64,000 bases of DNA from Plasmopara viticola (Eukaryota > Oomycota > Peronosporomycetes > Peronosporales > Peronosporaceae), in contig MBPM02000059.1 in assembly GCA_001695595.3 (NCBI GenBank), positions 1 through 64,000 on the forward strand, read 5' to 3'. Each line of letters begins with the position of its first letter. Within the stretch, counting starts at the first letter, position 1. Both the position numbers and the translations under genes were made by a program. Below the pieces are notes generated by a model. It worked only from the letters and a program-made list of their open reading frames with translations, was not told the origin of the DNA and ran no database searches. Of the stretch, positions 18,222-28,470 are shown piece by piece.

Positions 18222-20925
18222 TAACGACTCCGGTGTCAAGATCGAGCCATTCGACGGATCCAACTACGCGTTATGGAGCTACAAGATGAAGATGTCTTTG
18301 ATGTCCAAGGGATTGTGGGGAGCCGTCTCTGGCGAAGGCGCACCCAATGCGGTCAAGGAGCAGCAAGCACACGCTGCGATCGCGCTCAACTTGAGTGACT
18401 CTCAGCTGATGCACGTGATCGACGCAACGTCAGCGACCGAAGCGTGGGGAAGACTGGCAAGGTTTCATCACACTCAAGACATGGCGAATCGGCTTTGGCT
18501 GAAGGAGAAGTTCGCTTCGTTCAAGTACACGGCGTCGAACATGAGTGGACATGTGATGGAGCTTGAAGACCTGGTGATGAAGATGAGAAGTGCAAACTGT
18601 GCTCCAAGTGAAGAAGACATATGCGCAGTCATGCTAAGGAGCCTTCCTGCAAGCTACGAGAGCTTAGTGCAGGCGTTTCGGATGTCGATCACCAGCTTCG
18701 AATTCAGCAGTCTCGTGAGTAAGCTGATTGCTGAAGAAGTGCGCCAGAAGGAGGCGGCACGAGTAGAGGAAGCAACGGCTCTCTACACAAACAAGCGAAG
18801 CGTCAAGCAGCATCCGAAGAAGCAACAAGGACGACGTCCCAAAGGACCGTCGGGGGTGTGCTACAATTGTGGCAAGGTCGGCCACTATGCTAGAGATTGC
18901 CGTTCAAGTCGGATTCCAAGAGAAGCAAACCATGACCAGTCCAACATCGCGTTCAATGCCAGTGAGGGCTACGCGAGCAACTGCTGGGTCATGGACAGCG
19001 GAGCATCGGCGCATATGTGCAAGGATCGAGGATCCTTCGTGGACTACAAGATAGTTGAACAGCCGCGCAGTGTTTCAAGCGCGAAGAACGATGTGAAGCT
19101 CAAGGTCATCGGCTACGGAACGGTCAAGCTTCGGGTTTGGACCGGGCATGCGTGGATCGATGCCACGCTGGAAAATACTCTGCACGTTCAAGAACTGTCG
19201 AAGAATTTGTTCTCGCTTACGGCTGCAGCAGCACGAGGAATGACCATCGAGATTACCCGCGACGAGTGCGTGGTGAAGCGTGGCGGCACACCGGTTGCCA
19301 CGGGAAGGAAACAGGGTTTCCTGATGTACCTCAACATCGAGGCTGATGCGGAGTGCCATGTTGCAGAGACAGAAGCAGAGCTATGGCACCGAAGACTGGG
19401 TCACGCATCGTATGGCACGGTAAACGCTCTGGTCAAGGATGGAAGAATCAAGGGAGAAGAGATGAAGATGGACTTTGTATGCGATGTGTGCGCAACATCC
19501 AAGCAAGTGCGAAAGTCTTTCAATACAAGTGAGGAAGACGCAGAGCTCAGGGAGGCTGCGCGTTCCGATGAAGTGGTGTGTTCTGACGTACTCGGGCCAA
19601 TCACGCCACTCTCAAAGTCCGGCTACAAGTACATTGTCAGCTTTATCATGATGAAAAACCGGTGCACGACGGTCTTCCCGTTGCGGAAGAAGAGCGAAGT
19701 AACAAGCGCGTTCACAAGGTTTTACCGAGAGATCAAGACGCTGTCTGGGACAAAGGTCAAGGTTCTTCGAAGTGACAACGGTGGGGAGTACCGGAACGCG
19801 GCGATGGACAACTTTTGCAAGGCAAAGTTTATCAAACAAGAGTTCACGGTACCTTTCAACCCTGAACAGAACGGTATGGCAGAGCGCATAAACCGGACAC
19901 TGATCGAGATGACACGCTGTATGATCAAGGACAGTGGACTCGACAAGTCATACTGGTGTGAAGCTCTCATGACAGCGACAGACATCCGGAACGTGCTTCC
20001 AAACGCGTCGAACAAGAGATTAAGTCCATACGAGATGGTGTTTAAGCGGAAACCGCGTATCGACCACATGCGCGTATTTGATGCGCAGTGTTACGCGCAT
20101 GTGGCGAAGGTGGGACGCAAGAAACTGGATGATTCAGGCGTGAGGTGTTTCTTCCTTGGATATGCGAAGAAACACAAGGCGTATCGACTTCTTGACGCGG
20201 ACGACGGATCAATCAAGATTTCAAGAAGTGTGACGTTCGCTGAGCATCCCGTCTCGAAGGTACTGGAGAAGAAAAGAAATGTGATCGTCGACGTGATTGA
20301 AGACGAAGAAGAGACGGAGGCACCGTTTGAAGAGGAAGTTTTGAGGACACCACCGATGCGAACACGCCAGGAGCCGGGGAACGACGGGCAAGATAACGTG
20401 GTCGTTCAAGTTCCAACTCGTGCATCGAGCACACCTGGCCGAGATGGCGAAGAAGAGTGGATGGTGCGACATGTTCGGAAGAAGCGTGGTCTGGTGCGCT
20501 ACGACAAAGAATTCACGAACATACGCCGCGGTGAATTCAATCTGGACGACTTCGAGGGAGAGTACGACTCTCACCACTGTTTGGTCGCGGAGAGCAGTGG
20601 GGAACAAGCTTCCACCTACGAAGAAGTAATGAAGAGCGAATACAAGGATCAGTGGCTGGAAGCGATGAAGAGCGAGATGAAGTCACTTGAAGATCACAAC
20701 ACATGGAAGCTATTGGACATGCCACAGCATAAGAAGGCTGTTGGGTGCAAGTGGGTCTTCCGTATCAAGCGTGATCCGAGTGGCAATATTGTGAAGTTCA
20801 AGGCACGCTTAGTCGCAAAGGGGTTACGCAGCGCCCTGGAATTGACTACAGTGAGACGTTTGCGCCAGTCGCACGCAAAGAGTCGATTAATGCGGTGTTG
20901 GCGATCGCAGCGACTGAAGACTTAG
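18211..20925 (+). CDS. Copia polyprotein, first part (gag-protease-integrase-RT start)
   Basis: The start MSPSNDSG lies within the primer site. Gag is residues 1 to about 210; a CCHC zinc knuckle (CYNCGKVGHYARDC) is at about 217-230; the aspartic protease motif VMDSGASAHM is at about 260. The integrase zinc region is marked by ELWHRRLGHA and CDVCATS, and the integrase core by DVLGPI, LRSDNGGEY and EQNGMAERINRT (D, D, E residues present). The RT N-terminal block WLEAMKSEMKSLEDHNTW follows. The frame slips at 20824-20825, after VAKG, and the last about 34 residues are out-of-frame noise. The adjacent frame continues the RT immediately. Confidence 0.9.
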   Translation: MSPSNDSGVKIEPFDGSNYALWSYKMKMSLMSKGLWGAVSGEGAPNAVKEQQAHAAIALNLSDSQLMHVIDATSATEAWGRLARFHHTQDMANRLWLKEKFASFKYTASNMSGHVMELEDLVMKMRSANCAPSEEDICAVMLRSLPASYESLVQAFRMSITSFEFSSLVSKLIAEEVRQKEAARVEEATALYTNKRSVKQHPKKQQGRRPKGPSGVCYNCGKVGHYARDCRSSRIPREANHDQSNIAFNASEGYASNCWVMDSGASAHMCKDRGSFVDYKIVEQPRSVSSAKNDVKLKVIGYGTVKLRVWTGHAWIDATLENTLHVQELSKNLFSLTAAAARGMTIEITRDECVVKRGGTPVATGRKQGFLMYLNIEADAECHVAETEAELWHRRLGHASYGTVNALVKDGRIKGEEMKMDFVCDVCATSKQVRKSFNTSEEDAELREAARSDEVVCSDVLGPITPLSKSGYKYIVSFIMMKNRCTTVFPLRKKSEVTSAFTRFYREIKTLSGTKVKVLRSDNGGEYRNAAMDNFCKAKFIKQEFTVPFNPEQNGMAERINRTLIEMTRCMIKDSGLDKSYWCEALMTATDIRNVLPNASNKRLSPYEMVFKRKPRIDHMRVFDAQCYAHVAKVGRKKLDDSGVRCFFLGYAKKHKAYRLLDADDGSIKISRSVTFAEHPVSKVLEKKRNVIVDVIEDEEETEAPFEEEVLRTPPMRTRQEPGNDGQDNVVVQVPTRASSTPGRDGEEEWMVRHVRKKRGLVRYDKEFTNIRRGEFNLDDFEGEYDSHHCLVAESSGEQASTYEEVMKSEYKDQWLEAMKSEMKSLEDHNTWKLLDMPQHKKAVGCKWVFRIKRDPSGNIVKFKARLVAKGLRSALELTTVRRLRQSHAKSRLMRCWRSQRLKT

Positions 20926-22148
20926 AAGCTGAAAATGTCGACGTTGATACAGCATTCCTGTATGGCGAAGTTGAAGAGGAGATCTACATGGACCAGCCAG
21001 ATGGCTTCGAAGATGAAGAAAATCCGGCAAAGAAGTGCTTACTTCAAAAAGCACTTTACGGGACGAAGCAAGCTGCGCGACAGTGGAACAGCAAGCTCAC
21101 CAAGCATCTGGAGAATCAAGGTTTCAAGGGTACCTCGGCAGACCCATGTGTGTTCGTTCGTGTTTCGAGAAACGAGTACAGCATCATCATCATTTACGTG
21201 GATGACTTGATGCTGTTCTGCAAAACCATGGATCATATTGAGGACATCAAGAGTGCGCTGAAGGAAGAGTTCAGCATCAAAGAACTCGGAGAGCTCAAGT
21301 ATTGCCTGGGGATCGAGATACACCGCAAGCGTGACGACCATGTGATCAAGATAAACCAACAAGCGTATATCAAGCGACTCGCCGAGAAATTTGGTGTTGA
21401 TCAATGCAAGGACGTGCACACACCAGCGGACAGTAACTCCAAGTTGTCGAAGTTGCCCGAAGAGGAAGCGTTTGCGCCGAAGTACCCATATCGCGAACTG
21501 GTGGGGGCTTTGATGTACATAGCAACATGTACGCGCCCGGACATAGCATATGCTGTTGGTGAAGTTGCCAAGTTTTGCGAGCGTTACGGCAAGGCACACT
21601 GGGCGGCGGCCAAGCGAATTCTGAAGTAGTTGAAGACGACACTAGATATCAGCATTGTGTTTGACGGCTCGAGCAAGGGAGAGCTGATTGCGTATGCTGA
21701 TGCAAACTGGGCAGGAGACCTCGACACGCGACGTTCAACAACAGGGTATGTATTCTTCTTGAATGGAAGTGCCGTTTCGTGGAATTCCAAGCGTCAGCCG
21801 ACGGTCGCAACATCAAGCACGGAAGCAGAGTACATGAGTTTGTACAGTGTGACGCAAGAGGCTATTTGGTTCCGAAGTCTGCTCAAGGACATGAAGTACG
21901 GTGTCGATTCGGCAACAACGATTTATCAAGATAATCAAGGTTGCATCGCACTGGCCAAGAATCCTGTTTATCACTCGCGGACGAAGCACATCGACATCAA
22001 GTTTCATTTCCTGCGCGAGAAAGTGGAACGCGAGGAAATCACACTTGAATACAAGCCGACGGAAGACATGGTCGCGGACGGATTTACGAAGGCACTTGCA
22101 AGGGACAAGCACAGCAAGTTTCTTACGGGTCTACGGATGGCAGCGTAG
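20826..22148 (+). CDS. Copia polyprotein, second part (RT and RNase H), interrupted by TAG
   Basis: Continues the reverse transcriptase in the next frame: AENVDVDTAFLYGEVEEEIY and YVDDLMLF with the catalytic YVDD at 21195-21206. After RIL-K comes a TAG at 21627-21629, where copia elements normally have an aromatic residue; beyond it the frame stays open through RNase H (ADANWAGD, SSTEAEY, KHIDIKFHFLRE) to 22148. The nonsense change is a substitution, unlike the base loss upstream. Confidence 0.9.
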
Positions 22149-22171
22149 GATGCTCACTTCGCGCGCACATC

Positions 22172-22180
22172 AAGGGAGAG
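22172..22180 (+). promoter_or_regulatory. Polypurine tract
   Basis: AAGGGAGAG directly abuts the 3' LTR, as required for plus-strand DNA priming. Confidence 0.75.
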
Positions 22181-22370
22181 TGTTAAAGATTGATGTGCTG
22201 ATCGAAGAAAGGCGGACGTTACTATGACCAGTGATTGGTCAATGCGATTGAATGGCTATCGTGCGCGAAAGGAATGAATGGCCAGCAAGAGAGACAGCAA
22301 AGAGTAGGACAAGGATGAACGCACTAATACAATTTATTAACATTCCAATCCCGAGTTTATTTTATTAACA
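22181..22370 (+). repeat. 3' LTR of copia element
   Basis: Identical partner of the 5' LTR, followed by the target duplication ACACT. Confidence 0.95.
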
Positions 22371-22375
22371 ACACT

Positions 22376-23169
22376 TAGGGAAGTTTAACTCAGCAAAGTC
22401 GTGATCTCGGCATCCGAGAAGGTAGCAGTTAATTCCCGAGATGGGATCTACATTGGTAGAAGCATCACCTCTTCCCGGACAGTTCAGGGTTTGTTCTGTT
22501 GGTCCCTGTCAGGATCGAGCAAGACTGCTTTTGCCTTCTCAAACATGGCGCTGGCAGGACGCGAGAATTTTGCCCGTCGCGCGGTGTTATGCCCTTCCTG
22601 GTGCCAAGTTTTGTCACGTTGAGGGCCCATCGTGCTTAATGAGTGCTTTGCAGTAGTTATTGTTAGATGCAAGTGAGTAGGTAGTTGTGGAGACGCGTGT
22701 AATGCGTCTCTAACACCGAAAGACACTTAACTAAACAAGCGCCTCGATATCCGAACACAACGGAGGTTTTGCTGCTTACAACGTGTGCTCTCCTCCAATC
22801 CGCGTGGATTTAAGCATTTCGTTTACCTACGCCAGTACGGCATAGAATTCTGATGGGTGAGTTGCACCACGATGTAGTCGAGGCAATTTGATGAAATTTT
22901 TTCGGTAAGACAGAGCATTTAAGTCTTGTTAATAAGCCTACGGTAGACTTAAGCTCCTTATTGTCTGATTTGACACAACCTGCGGAGGCTGGGGTTGATC
23001 CCGGCACGACCTGTTAAATGGAGGGGTCGAAGTGGGACGACTTGTCGGGCCTGTGACCTTTTAGCACGCAATTCAATTGGTCGATAAAAAGTTTGGCCGA
23101 CCTATGTCTAATTAAAAATACAAAGTGTTGGTCATTCCGCACGCGCCAGGCGCAGCTCGGCAACACGAG
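22376..23169. other. Spacer upstream of SNF2 helicase
   Basis: No recognised gene. The ATRX-like gene's promoter should lie here; an ATTGG box is visible near 23075. Confidence 0.3.
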
Positions 23170-26100
23170 ATGTCGTCGGCTGACGAGATTGATATTCTTA
23201 CGGACGACGAGCAAGCTGCACTTTCCATACCTAGCAGCAGTGAAGATGAAGGCGAGGCCGAGTGGGACCCTAACGCTGTAGAAACAGACGAACTGGAGCC
23301 GAGTGACGCCATCGAGTCTGACAGCTCTAAACAACTTGACGAAGACTCGAGCGAAGGTTCGATTAGGAATTTCTTTCAGCCTCAACGAATCACAAGTCAA
23401 AGTATTGACAATGAGGAAGCAGCGAGCAAGAAGCGCAGAGCTGAGCCGTCCGAGCGCTCGGAACGTCGAAATCGCCGCCGCAGGATTGCAGATGTAATGG
23501 ACGATGAAGACTTGGAAGCTACTACCCGCAAAGCGCGTGAAGTCGAAGCTAAGCGCGCTGAGAAAATTGATGCCATTTTGAGCAATTTTTCTCTTCCATT
23601 TGAGGACCAGGTGGCCGTTGCAGACGAGGAAACCAAGGTGCTAGTTCTCAACCCCACGTCTGCAGATGGTACGCCGCCGAGAGGCAAAGAAGGCTCAGAG
23701 GACGCTCCAGTCTTTGTGTACAAGGGTATTGTGGACAAACTTAAGCCGCATCAGGTTATCGGCGCCAGATTTCTTTGGGGTCACGTCGCTGAGGAACCGC
23801 AAGGTTTTGGCTGTGTCTTGGCAGATTTTATGGGATTGGGAAAGACGTTGCAGGTGATTACGACGGTGCAGGCGTTTTTGACGAAGAAAACGTTGGATGA
23901 AGATGGATATTTGAAGCAGAGACATAAGCATGTGCTCATTCTAGCCCCGACAATTTGTGTTCGAAACTGGGAAGCTGAGGTGGTCAAGTGGCTAGGCAAG
24001 AAGGAAACGCGGCGGCTTGGACTGTTTACGTTAGAGTCAAGTCGCGAAAAAAAAATGAGCGACCGAATTTACGTCGTCGAACAGTGGTACAAGCGCGGGG
24101 GGCTGTTGATTACGGGCTATGAGCTATATCGGCTTCTTGTACTTCAGTCGAGCGGTGAGGAAAAGATCGCAGAGGGGAATCGAAAGTACGCGCATTTGAT
24201 TAAAAAGGCGTACAAGTGCTTTTGTGACCCGGGCCCGGATCTCATCGTACTTGATGAGGGCCATCGAGTTCGAAACCACAAGTCTAAACTGGTAAAGGCT
24301 CTGGCTCATGTCAAGTCGACTCGACGCATTATTTTGACTGGTTATCCATTGCAGAATCATTTGGAAGAATACTGGACTATGGTCAACTTTGCGCGTCCTG
24401 ATTATTTGGGCTCACTGGACGAGTTCAAAAACCGATTTGTTGCTCCTATTAAAAATGGGCAGTGCATTGATAGCTCCGCTTCCGACCTGCAGCTGGCTCG
24501 CAGACGAGCTTTTATTCTATCACAAGAGCTTAAATCATTGGTGTTGCGTCGAGATCAACGGTATCTTTTCAAGCAGCTCCCGCCTAAGAAGGAATACGTT
24601 CTCATGTGCAAACTGACGGACGCCCAAGCGCAGTTATACCGCGAATTTCTTCTTCATGGCGTCCCAATGCGTGGCGATTCTGACAGAGTGGATGTTCTCG
24701 GTGGTTATCACATTGCGCTGGCGATTTCAAACCACCCTGACGTCATATTTGAGACCTACGATCATTTGGAGGAAGAAGAGCGCACCGGAACGAGCAAGAA
24801 AACAAATCGTCGAGGTGTCTCGGATATATTTGGTGTTGAGGACGGCGTAAATGATTATGATCCATACGACGATGTGCCCATGTATAAATCTCGTGTGTGT
24901 GGATCGAGTTCACATGCAAAAGCTCATAATTTACCAAGAATGACGAGCAATGATGGCAAAGGTGACGTTGACCAGGACAAGGCAGCACTTTTAGGAATGC
25001 TTGACGCTTCAAGTGCGGCTTCGAGGGTAAAATCAGCATCAAGTAAAATGGGGCATCGATTAAAATTTGCCAAGGACTTAATGAAGAAGTATGTGCCGCA
25101 TCAACTTGAAGCTAGTGGCAAAATGATGATTCTCATGAATCTACTCTCAGCATGTCAGAATGTCGGTGATCGCGTCATCATTTTTTCGCAGAGTATTCCT
25201 ACGCTGAATACGATTGGATCAATAATTGCCAAACACAATACGTATCAGCGCCGACATTTAAAACGTCTCAGTTACTTGCGTATCGATGGAAAGACATCCC
25301 AGCAGGACCGATTTCGTCAAATTGCACAATTTAACGATTTAGAAGAAGACGTTGATCTTATTATGATCTCAACCAAAGCAGGCGGAGAAGGTATTAATCT
25401 TTGCGCTGGCAACCGAATTATTATATTTGATGTCTGTTGGAATCCTTGTAACGATTCTCAGTCAATGTGTCGCTCATATCGCTTTGGCCAAACGAAACCA
25501 GTGTTTGTGTACCGATTTGTGACGATGGGTACGATGGAGAAGAAGGTGTACGACTTGCAGATCCGTAAAGAGGGAGTGGCCAAGCGTATTGTGGATGAAA
25601 TGACAACCGAAAGAAAATTTATGACCTCGGAACTTCAACAGTACTTTAGTATTAATGATTTTGAGGAGTCGCTACTTCATGCCCAAGGTAAGGTTGCGGA
25701 AAAGAAAATTAAAGCAATACCTGAAGAAGATGAGGTTCTCAAGAGTATTTTGACGGAAATGCAGTACCAAGTTACCACGACCAAAGCAAAGACCAACGAT
25801 AGTGAAAAGCTTGGCACGCTAGCTGAGAGGAGATGTATTATCGACTGGTTCGAGCAAGAAACAATGTTTGAAGAGGATTTAGATCAGCAGTGTACTCCTA
25901 CTGAGCAGCAAGAAGTTTTGGAGTCTTACAAGTACTTTAAAGCGGTGCGGAGATTACGTGAAGGAGGAACGCATCACATTAGCTGCGAAGGAATGTTAAT
26001 GAAATACTGTGACAGGTGTCGTGCGCCAAACGAGATTTATCCAAGTTCAATTACTAACGTGCCCGTGCCGTCGTCGATCGAATGCAATGGTTGTAAGCAG

Positions 26101-26937
26101 CCCATGGCAATTACGGGAGCAGTCCCCCCATCCGAGTTGCCGGCTACTACTTATCCGTTTATGCAGCGAATTCCTGGGTATTTGATACCTAAGCCAGGAA
26201 CTTTTCCATCCACAATACTCGCTTCAGCTGAAGGTGGCCCAGCTCGATATCGTGTACCAGAAGCCGTAGTAGCTGCTTCAGCTGGTGCTCAAATTGGTGT
26301 TCGGAGCTTGCCTCCTCATTTAAAGGCTTTGAATGAGCAGCAAGTTATCAATGAATACCAGTCCACCTTACATATCCATAAAAGCTCGGATCAGCAGTTG
26401 GCGCGCCAGCAAGACGATGCACGAGCAAAAGTGCACCAACAGGAACGCGCAAGCATGAAGCTAAGTGACAGGCATGTGCTTGTAATACGACGGGGCATAA
26501 AGGGATGTCAAGATCTCAAAAGGAAGGCAGAAGAGTGTGGTGCGACCTTGGCTATCGAGGTTAATTCTCAGTTGACAGACGTCGTGAGTGCAATGAGCAA
26601 AGCTGAAACTCTTACGTGGCTCAAGCTGAATAAGCTTCCGGAAGATGTAGAATTGCACGATGATACCTGGCTTCGTCGTGAGATTGCTCAAGAAAGAGAA
26701 GTTTCTGTTCTCTTTGATAAACCCAGCACAAAATTCGCAGCTTCAACTTTGAGCGCTGCATTCACCACAGTCAATGGTCAGAGCCCACAGACAACGGTGG
26801 AAAGCAATAGCGATTGTATTGAACTTTTGAACTCCGATGACGAGGTTTCGTTCCCACCAGCCAGCAACGATCAACCAGCAGGTAGCATTAGTACAATTTC
26901 TCTTGCCGACGAAGGTGACGTGATTGAGATTTTGTAA
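23170..26937 (+). CDS. ATRX-like SNF2-family chromatin remodelling ATPase
   Basis: About 1255 residues from the ATG at 23170 (MSSADEIDIL); an upstream in-frame GTG is not a credible eukaryotic start. An acidic, serine-rich leader with basic NLS-like stretches precedes the ATPase. Helicase motifs: I DFMGLGKT at about 219, II DEGH at about 363 (DEGH rather than DEAH is typical of ATRX/ARIP4), III TGYPLQNHLEEYW, V STKAGGEGINL, VI YRFGQTKPVFVYRF at about 770. After the C-terminal lobe comes a Cys cluster (CDRCRAPNEIY...CNGCKQP), possibly a small zinc ribbon, and at about 1097-1180 a segment resembling a BRCT domain (HVLVIRRGIKGCQDLKRKAE). The N-terminal ADD finger of animal ATRX is not visible. 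Role: ATP-driven nucleosome remodelling in the nucleus, perhaps heterochromatin or repair. Frame intact and intronless. Confidence 0.93.
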   Translation: MSSADEIDILTDDEQAALSIPSSSEDEGEAEWDPNAVETDELEPSDAIESDSSKQLDEDSSEGSIRNFFQPQRITSQSIDNEEAASKKRRAEPSERSERRNRRRRIADVMDDEDLEATTRKAREVEAKRAEKIDAILSNFSLPFEDQVAVADEETKVLVLNPTSADGTPPRGKEGSEDAPVFVYKGIVDKLKPHQVIGARFLWGHVAEEPQGFGCVLADFMGLGKTLQVITTVQAFLTKKTLDEDGYLKQRHKHVLILAPTICVRNWEAEVVKWLGKKETRRLGLFTLESSREKKMSDRIYVVEQWYKRGGLLITGYELYRLLVLQSSGEEKIAEGNRKYAHLIKKAYKCFCDPGPDLIVLDEGHRVRNHKSKLVKALAHVKSTRRIILTGYPLQNHLEEYWTMVNFARPDYLGSLDEFKNRFVAPIKNGQCIDSSASDLQLARRRAFILSQELKSLVLRRDQRYLFKQLPPKKEYVLMCKLTDAQAQLYREFLLHGVPMRGDSDRVDVLGGYHIALAISNHPDVIFETYDHLEEEERTGTSKKTNRRGVSDIFGVEDGVNDYDPYDDVPMYKSRVCGSSSHAKAHNLPRMTSNDGKGDVDQDKAALLGMLDASSAASRVKSASSKMGHRLKFAKDLMKKYVPHQLEASGKMMILMNLLSACQNVGDRVIIFSQSIPTLNTIGSIIAKHNTYQRRHLKRLSYLRIDGKTSQQDRFRQIAQFNDLEEDVDLIMISTKAGGEGINLCAGNRIIIFDVCWNPCNDSQSMCRSYRFGQTKPVFVYRFVTMGTMEKKVYDLQIRKEGVAKRIVDEMTTERKFMTSELQQYFSINDFEESLLHAQGKVAEKKIKAIPEEDEVLKSILTEMQYQVTTTKAKTNDSEKLGTLAERRCIIDWFEQETMFEEDLDQQCTPTEQQEVLESYKYFKAVRRLREGGTHHISCEGMLMKYCDRCRAPNEIYPSSITNVPVPSSIECNGCKQPMAITGAVPPSELPATTYPFMQRIPGYLIPKPGTFPSTILASAEGGPARYRVPEAVVAASAGAQIGVRSLPPHLKALNEQQVINEYQSTLHIHKSSDQQLARQQDDARAKVHQQERASMKLSDRHVLVIRRGIKGCQDLKRKAEECGATLAIEVNSQLTDVVSAMSKAETLTWLKLNKLPEDVELHDDTWLRREIAQEREVSVLFDKPSTKFAASTLSAAFTTVNGQSPQTTVESNSDCIELLNSDDEVSFPPASNDQPAGSISTISLADEGDVIEIL

Positions 26938-27317
26938 GCTGAAATTCCAGGTGGTATAGTAAGTGAGGGTGAATTCGTCATCATCAATACATACATAGAG
27001 AAGTCTTTCGATTTTCAATACCCTAATACAAGGGTACGCTGCTGTCAGCATTACTACTCGACATAATAAATACAGCTTTAAGTTGACGTCTTACCGTGGA
27101 CCTGCTACTTGTTCCTCCAATTATCATATATGACAATAGAAGAAATTGGTATAATTGCGCCACGCTCCAAGATTAGAGTAGCGTAGCCAACTCGACATTC
27201 ATAATAGAAATACCTGATGCGACACTGCATGCGCCAGCATTAACTCTTTAACCAATAAGAACGGGATCACGATTCAAAACCGCAAATGCGAGCAAATGCA
27301 CAGCTTTGTCACAATCG
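26938..27317. other. Convergent 3' spacer
   Basis: About 380 bases between two convergent genes; no feature recognised. Confidence 0.4.
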
Positions 27318-28205
27318 TCACGATAAGATAAAATCGATCGAGTTTCGGGACGAGGTGGAGCTGCCCACAAGCGACACGTCACTTTTCTCAGATTCCTTTT
27401 GACACCCATCACCCATCGAAGGAAGCAAACTACCATCACGAATCGCAACGTCACCCATCAAAGTTGTCACTCGGCACATATTGAAATCAAGCAATTTACT
27501 CATGGCCTCGAAAACGTTCGAGAATGCGTCATACTGCACCAAACATTCATTAGCATCAAAGCTGATAAGAGCTTTGGTTAGACATACGAATCGGCGACCC
27601 AGCACTTGTTTTACCATAGCGCTGTCTTTAAACGAGTTCAAAAACACCTTTTGCAGTGCCGCGGCCGTCATTCTTCCTTCAAATTCTCCAACATTTTCAA
27701 TCAAGCAGCTTTCACCATCACTAGCTACAACCCTCGTGGAGAATGATCGAACATGTCGCACACTAAACAACAGCTTGTATCGCCGCCATTGCTCAAAGAA
27801 TTCCCTTTTCCCTCGCAAACCTCCTCCTACGCTAACATTCTTGTGCACAACTCTCGAGAGGAACATCTCTTCGGCGACTGAAAATATTTCCCGGTAGCCC
27901 TTTCGAAAAATATTGAAAAAAGTATCGACCGATTGTATCGACCGTGCGTGGAACTGCTCCCTGGCTACTAGCAAGCGTGTCTCGCGAATGGTTTTTTTCA
28001 TGATACAGTCGCACACCTGCTGGCGCAGATCATTTACATCTAACGTCAGATTCAAAAGCAGCGAATTTTCGAGATCGCGCTGCCAATTTCGTTTTCTTTT
28101 AGTTGGAAGACGAAGTCCGACTTGTTGGTCGGTGCTAACTTCCTTATGTCTCGTTTGCTTTCCTTTGGCGCTTGAAGACGCATCAAGTTGACAAAAATTT
28201 TGCAT
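27318..28205 (-). CDS. Oomycete bZIP-like protein (degenerate)
   Basis: 295 residues from the ATG at 28203-28205. Near residue 35 a basic run (TKRKRNWQRDLENS) is followed by a helical stretch with spaced Leu (LLLNLTLDVNDLRQQV), which resembles the basic region and short zipper of the expanded oomycete bZIP family. Downstream, FFNIFRKGY and FFEQWRRYKLLF match the conserved domain that follows the zipper in that family. The basic region lacks the classical N-x7-R spacing, so DNA binding is not assured. It is likely nuclear. The next gene upstream on the same strand also starts with a basic coiled coil. Confidence 0.6.
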   Translation of the reverse strand: MQNFCQLDASSSAKGKQTRHKEVSTDQQVGLRLPTKRKRNWQRDLENSLLLNLTLDVNDLRQQVCDCIMKKTIRETRLLVAREQFHARSIQSVDTFFNIFRKGYREIFSVAEEMFLSRVVHKNVSVGGGLRGKREFFEQWRRYKLLFSVRHVRSFSTRVVASDGESCLIENVGEFEGRMTAAALQKVFLNSFKDSAMVKQVLGRRFVCLTKALISFDANECLVQYDAFSNVFEAMSKLLDFNMCRVTTLMGDVAIRDGSLLPSMGDGCQKESEKSDVSLVGSSTSSRNSIDFILS

Positions 28206-28470
28206 CTAGTGGTGGCTTGCTTAATGAAAGGAAGAATGAAACAAATGGCACTTTGGTACTCATAAAGTCAAGGATCCAGCAAATAAACGACTTTTCCCTG
28301 GAGGACAATAACTTTAGCTGAGAATGCGAAAATTTCAAAACGTTTCTCACCACAAAAGCAAAATTTGGCACCAACTGATCCAATGCCATCCTTTTGACCA
28401 TTGGTGCTAAATGTATACACATGATAACACTCGGACGCTACATACACACCAAAGTTACATGGGACTCAAC

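Larger units (their letters stand above)
18017..22370 (+). mobile_element. Ty1/copia LTR retrotransposon, nearly intact
   Basis: A 4354-bp element with 190-bp LTRs that I find identical on reading (18017-18206 and 22181-22370), each TGTTAAAG...TTAACA, flanked by the 5-bp duplication ACACT (18012-18016 and 22371-22375). The primer site follows the 5' LTR directly and a purine tract (AAGGGAGAG, 22172-22180) precedes the 3' LTR. The single polyprotein reads gag, protease, integrase, RT, RNase H, which is the copia order. Two defects break it: loss of one T at 20824-20825 and a TAG at 21627-21629. Identical LTRs mean insertion was very recent. Confidence 0.96.
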
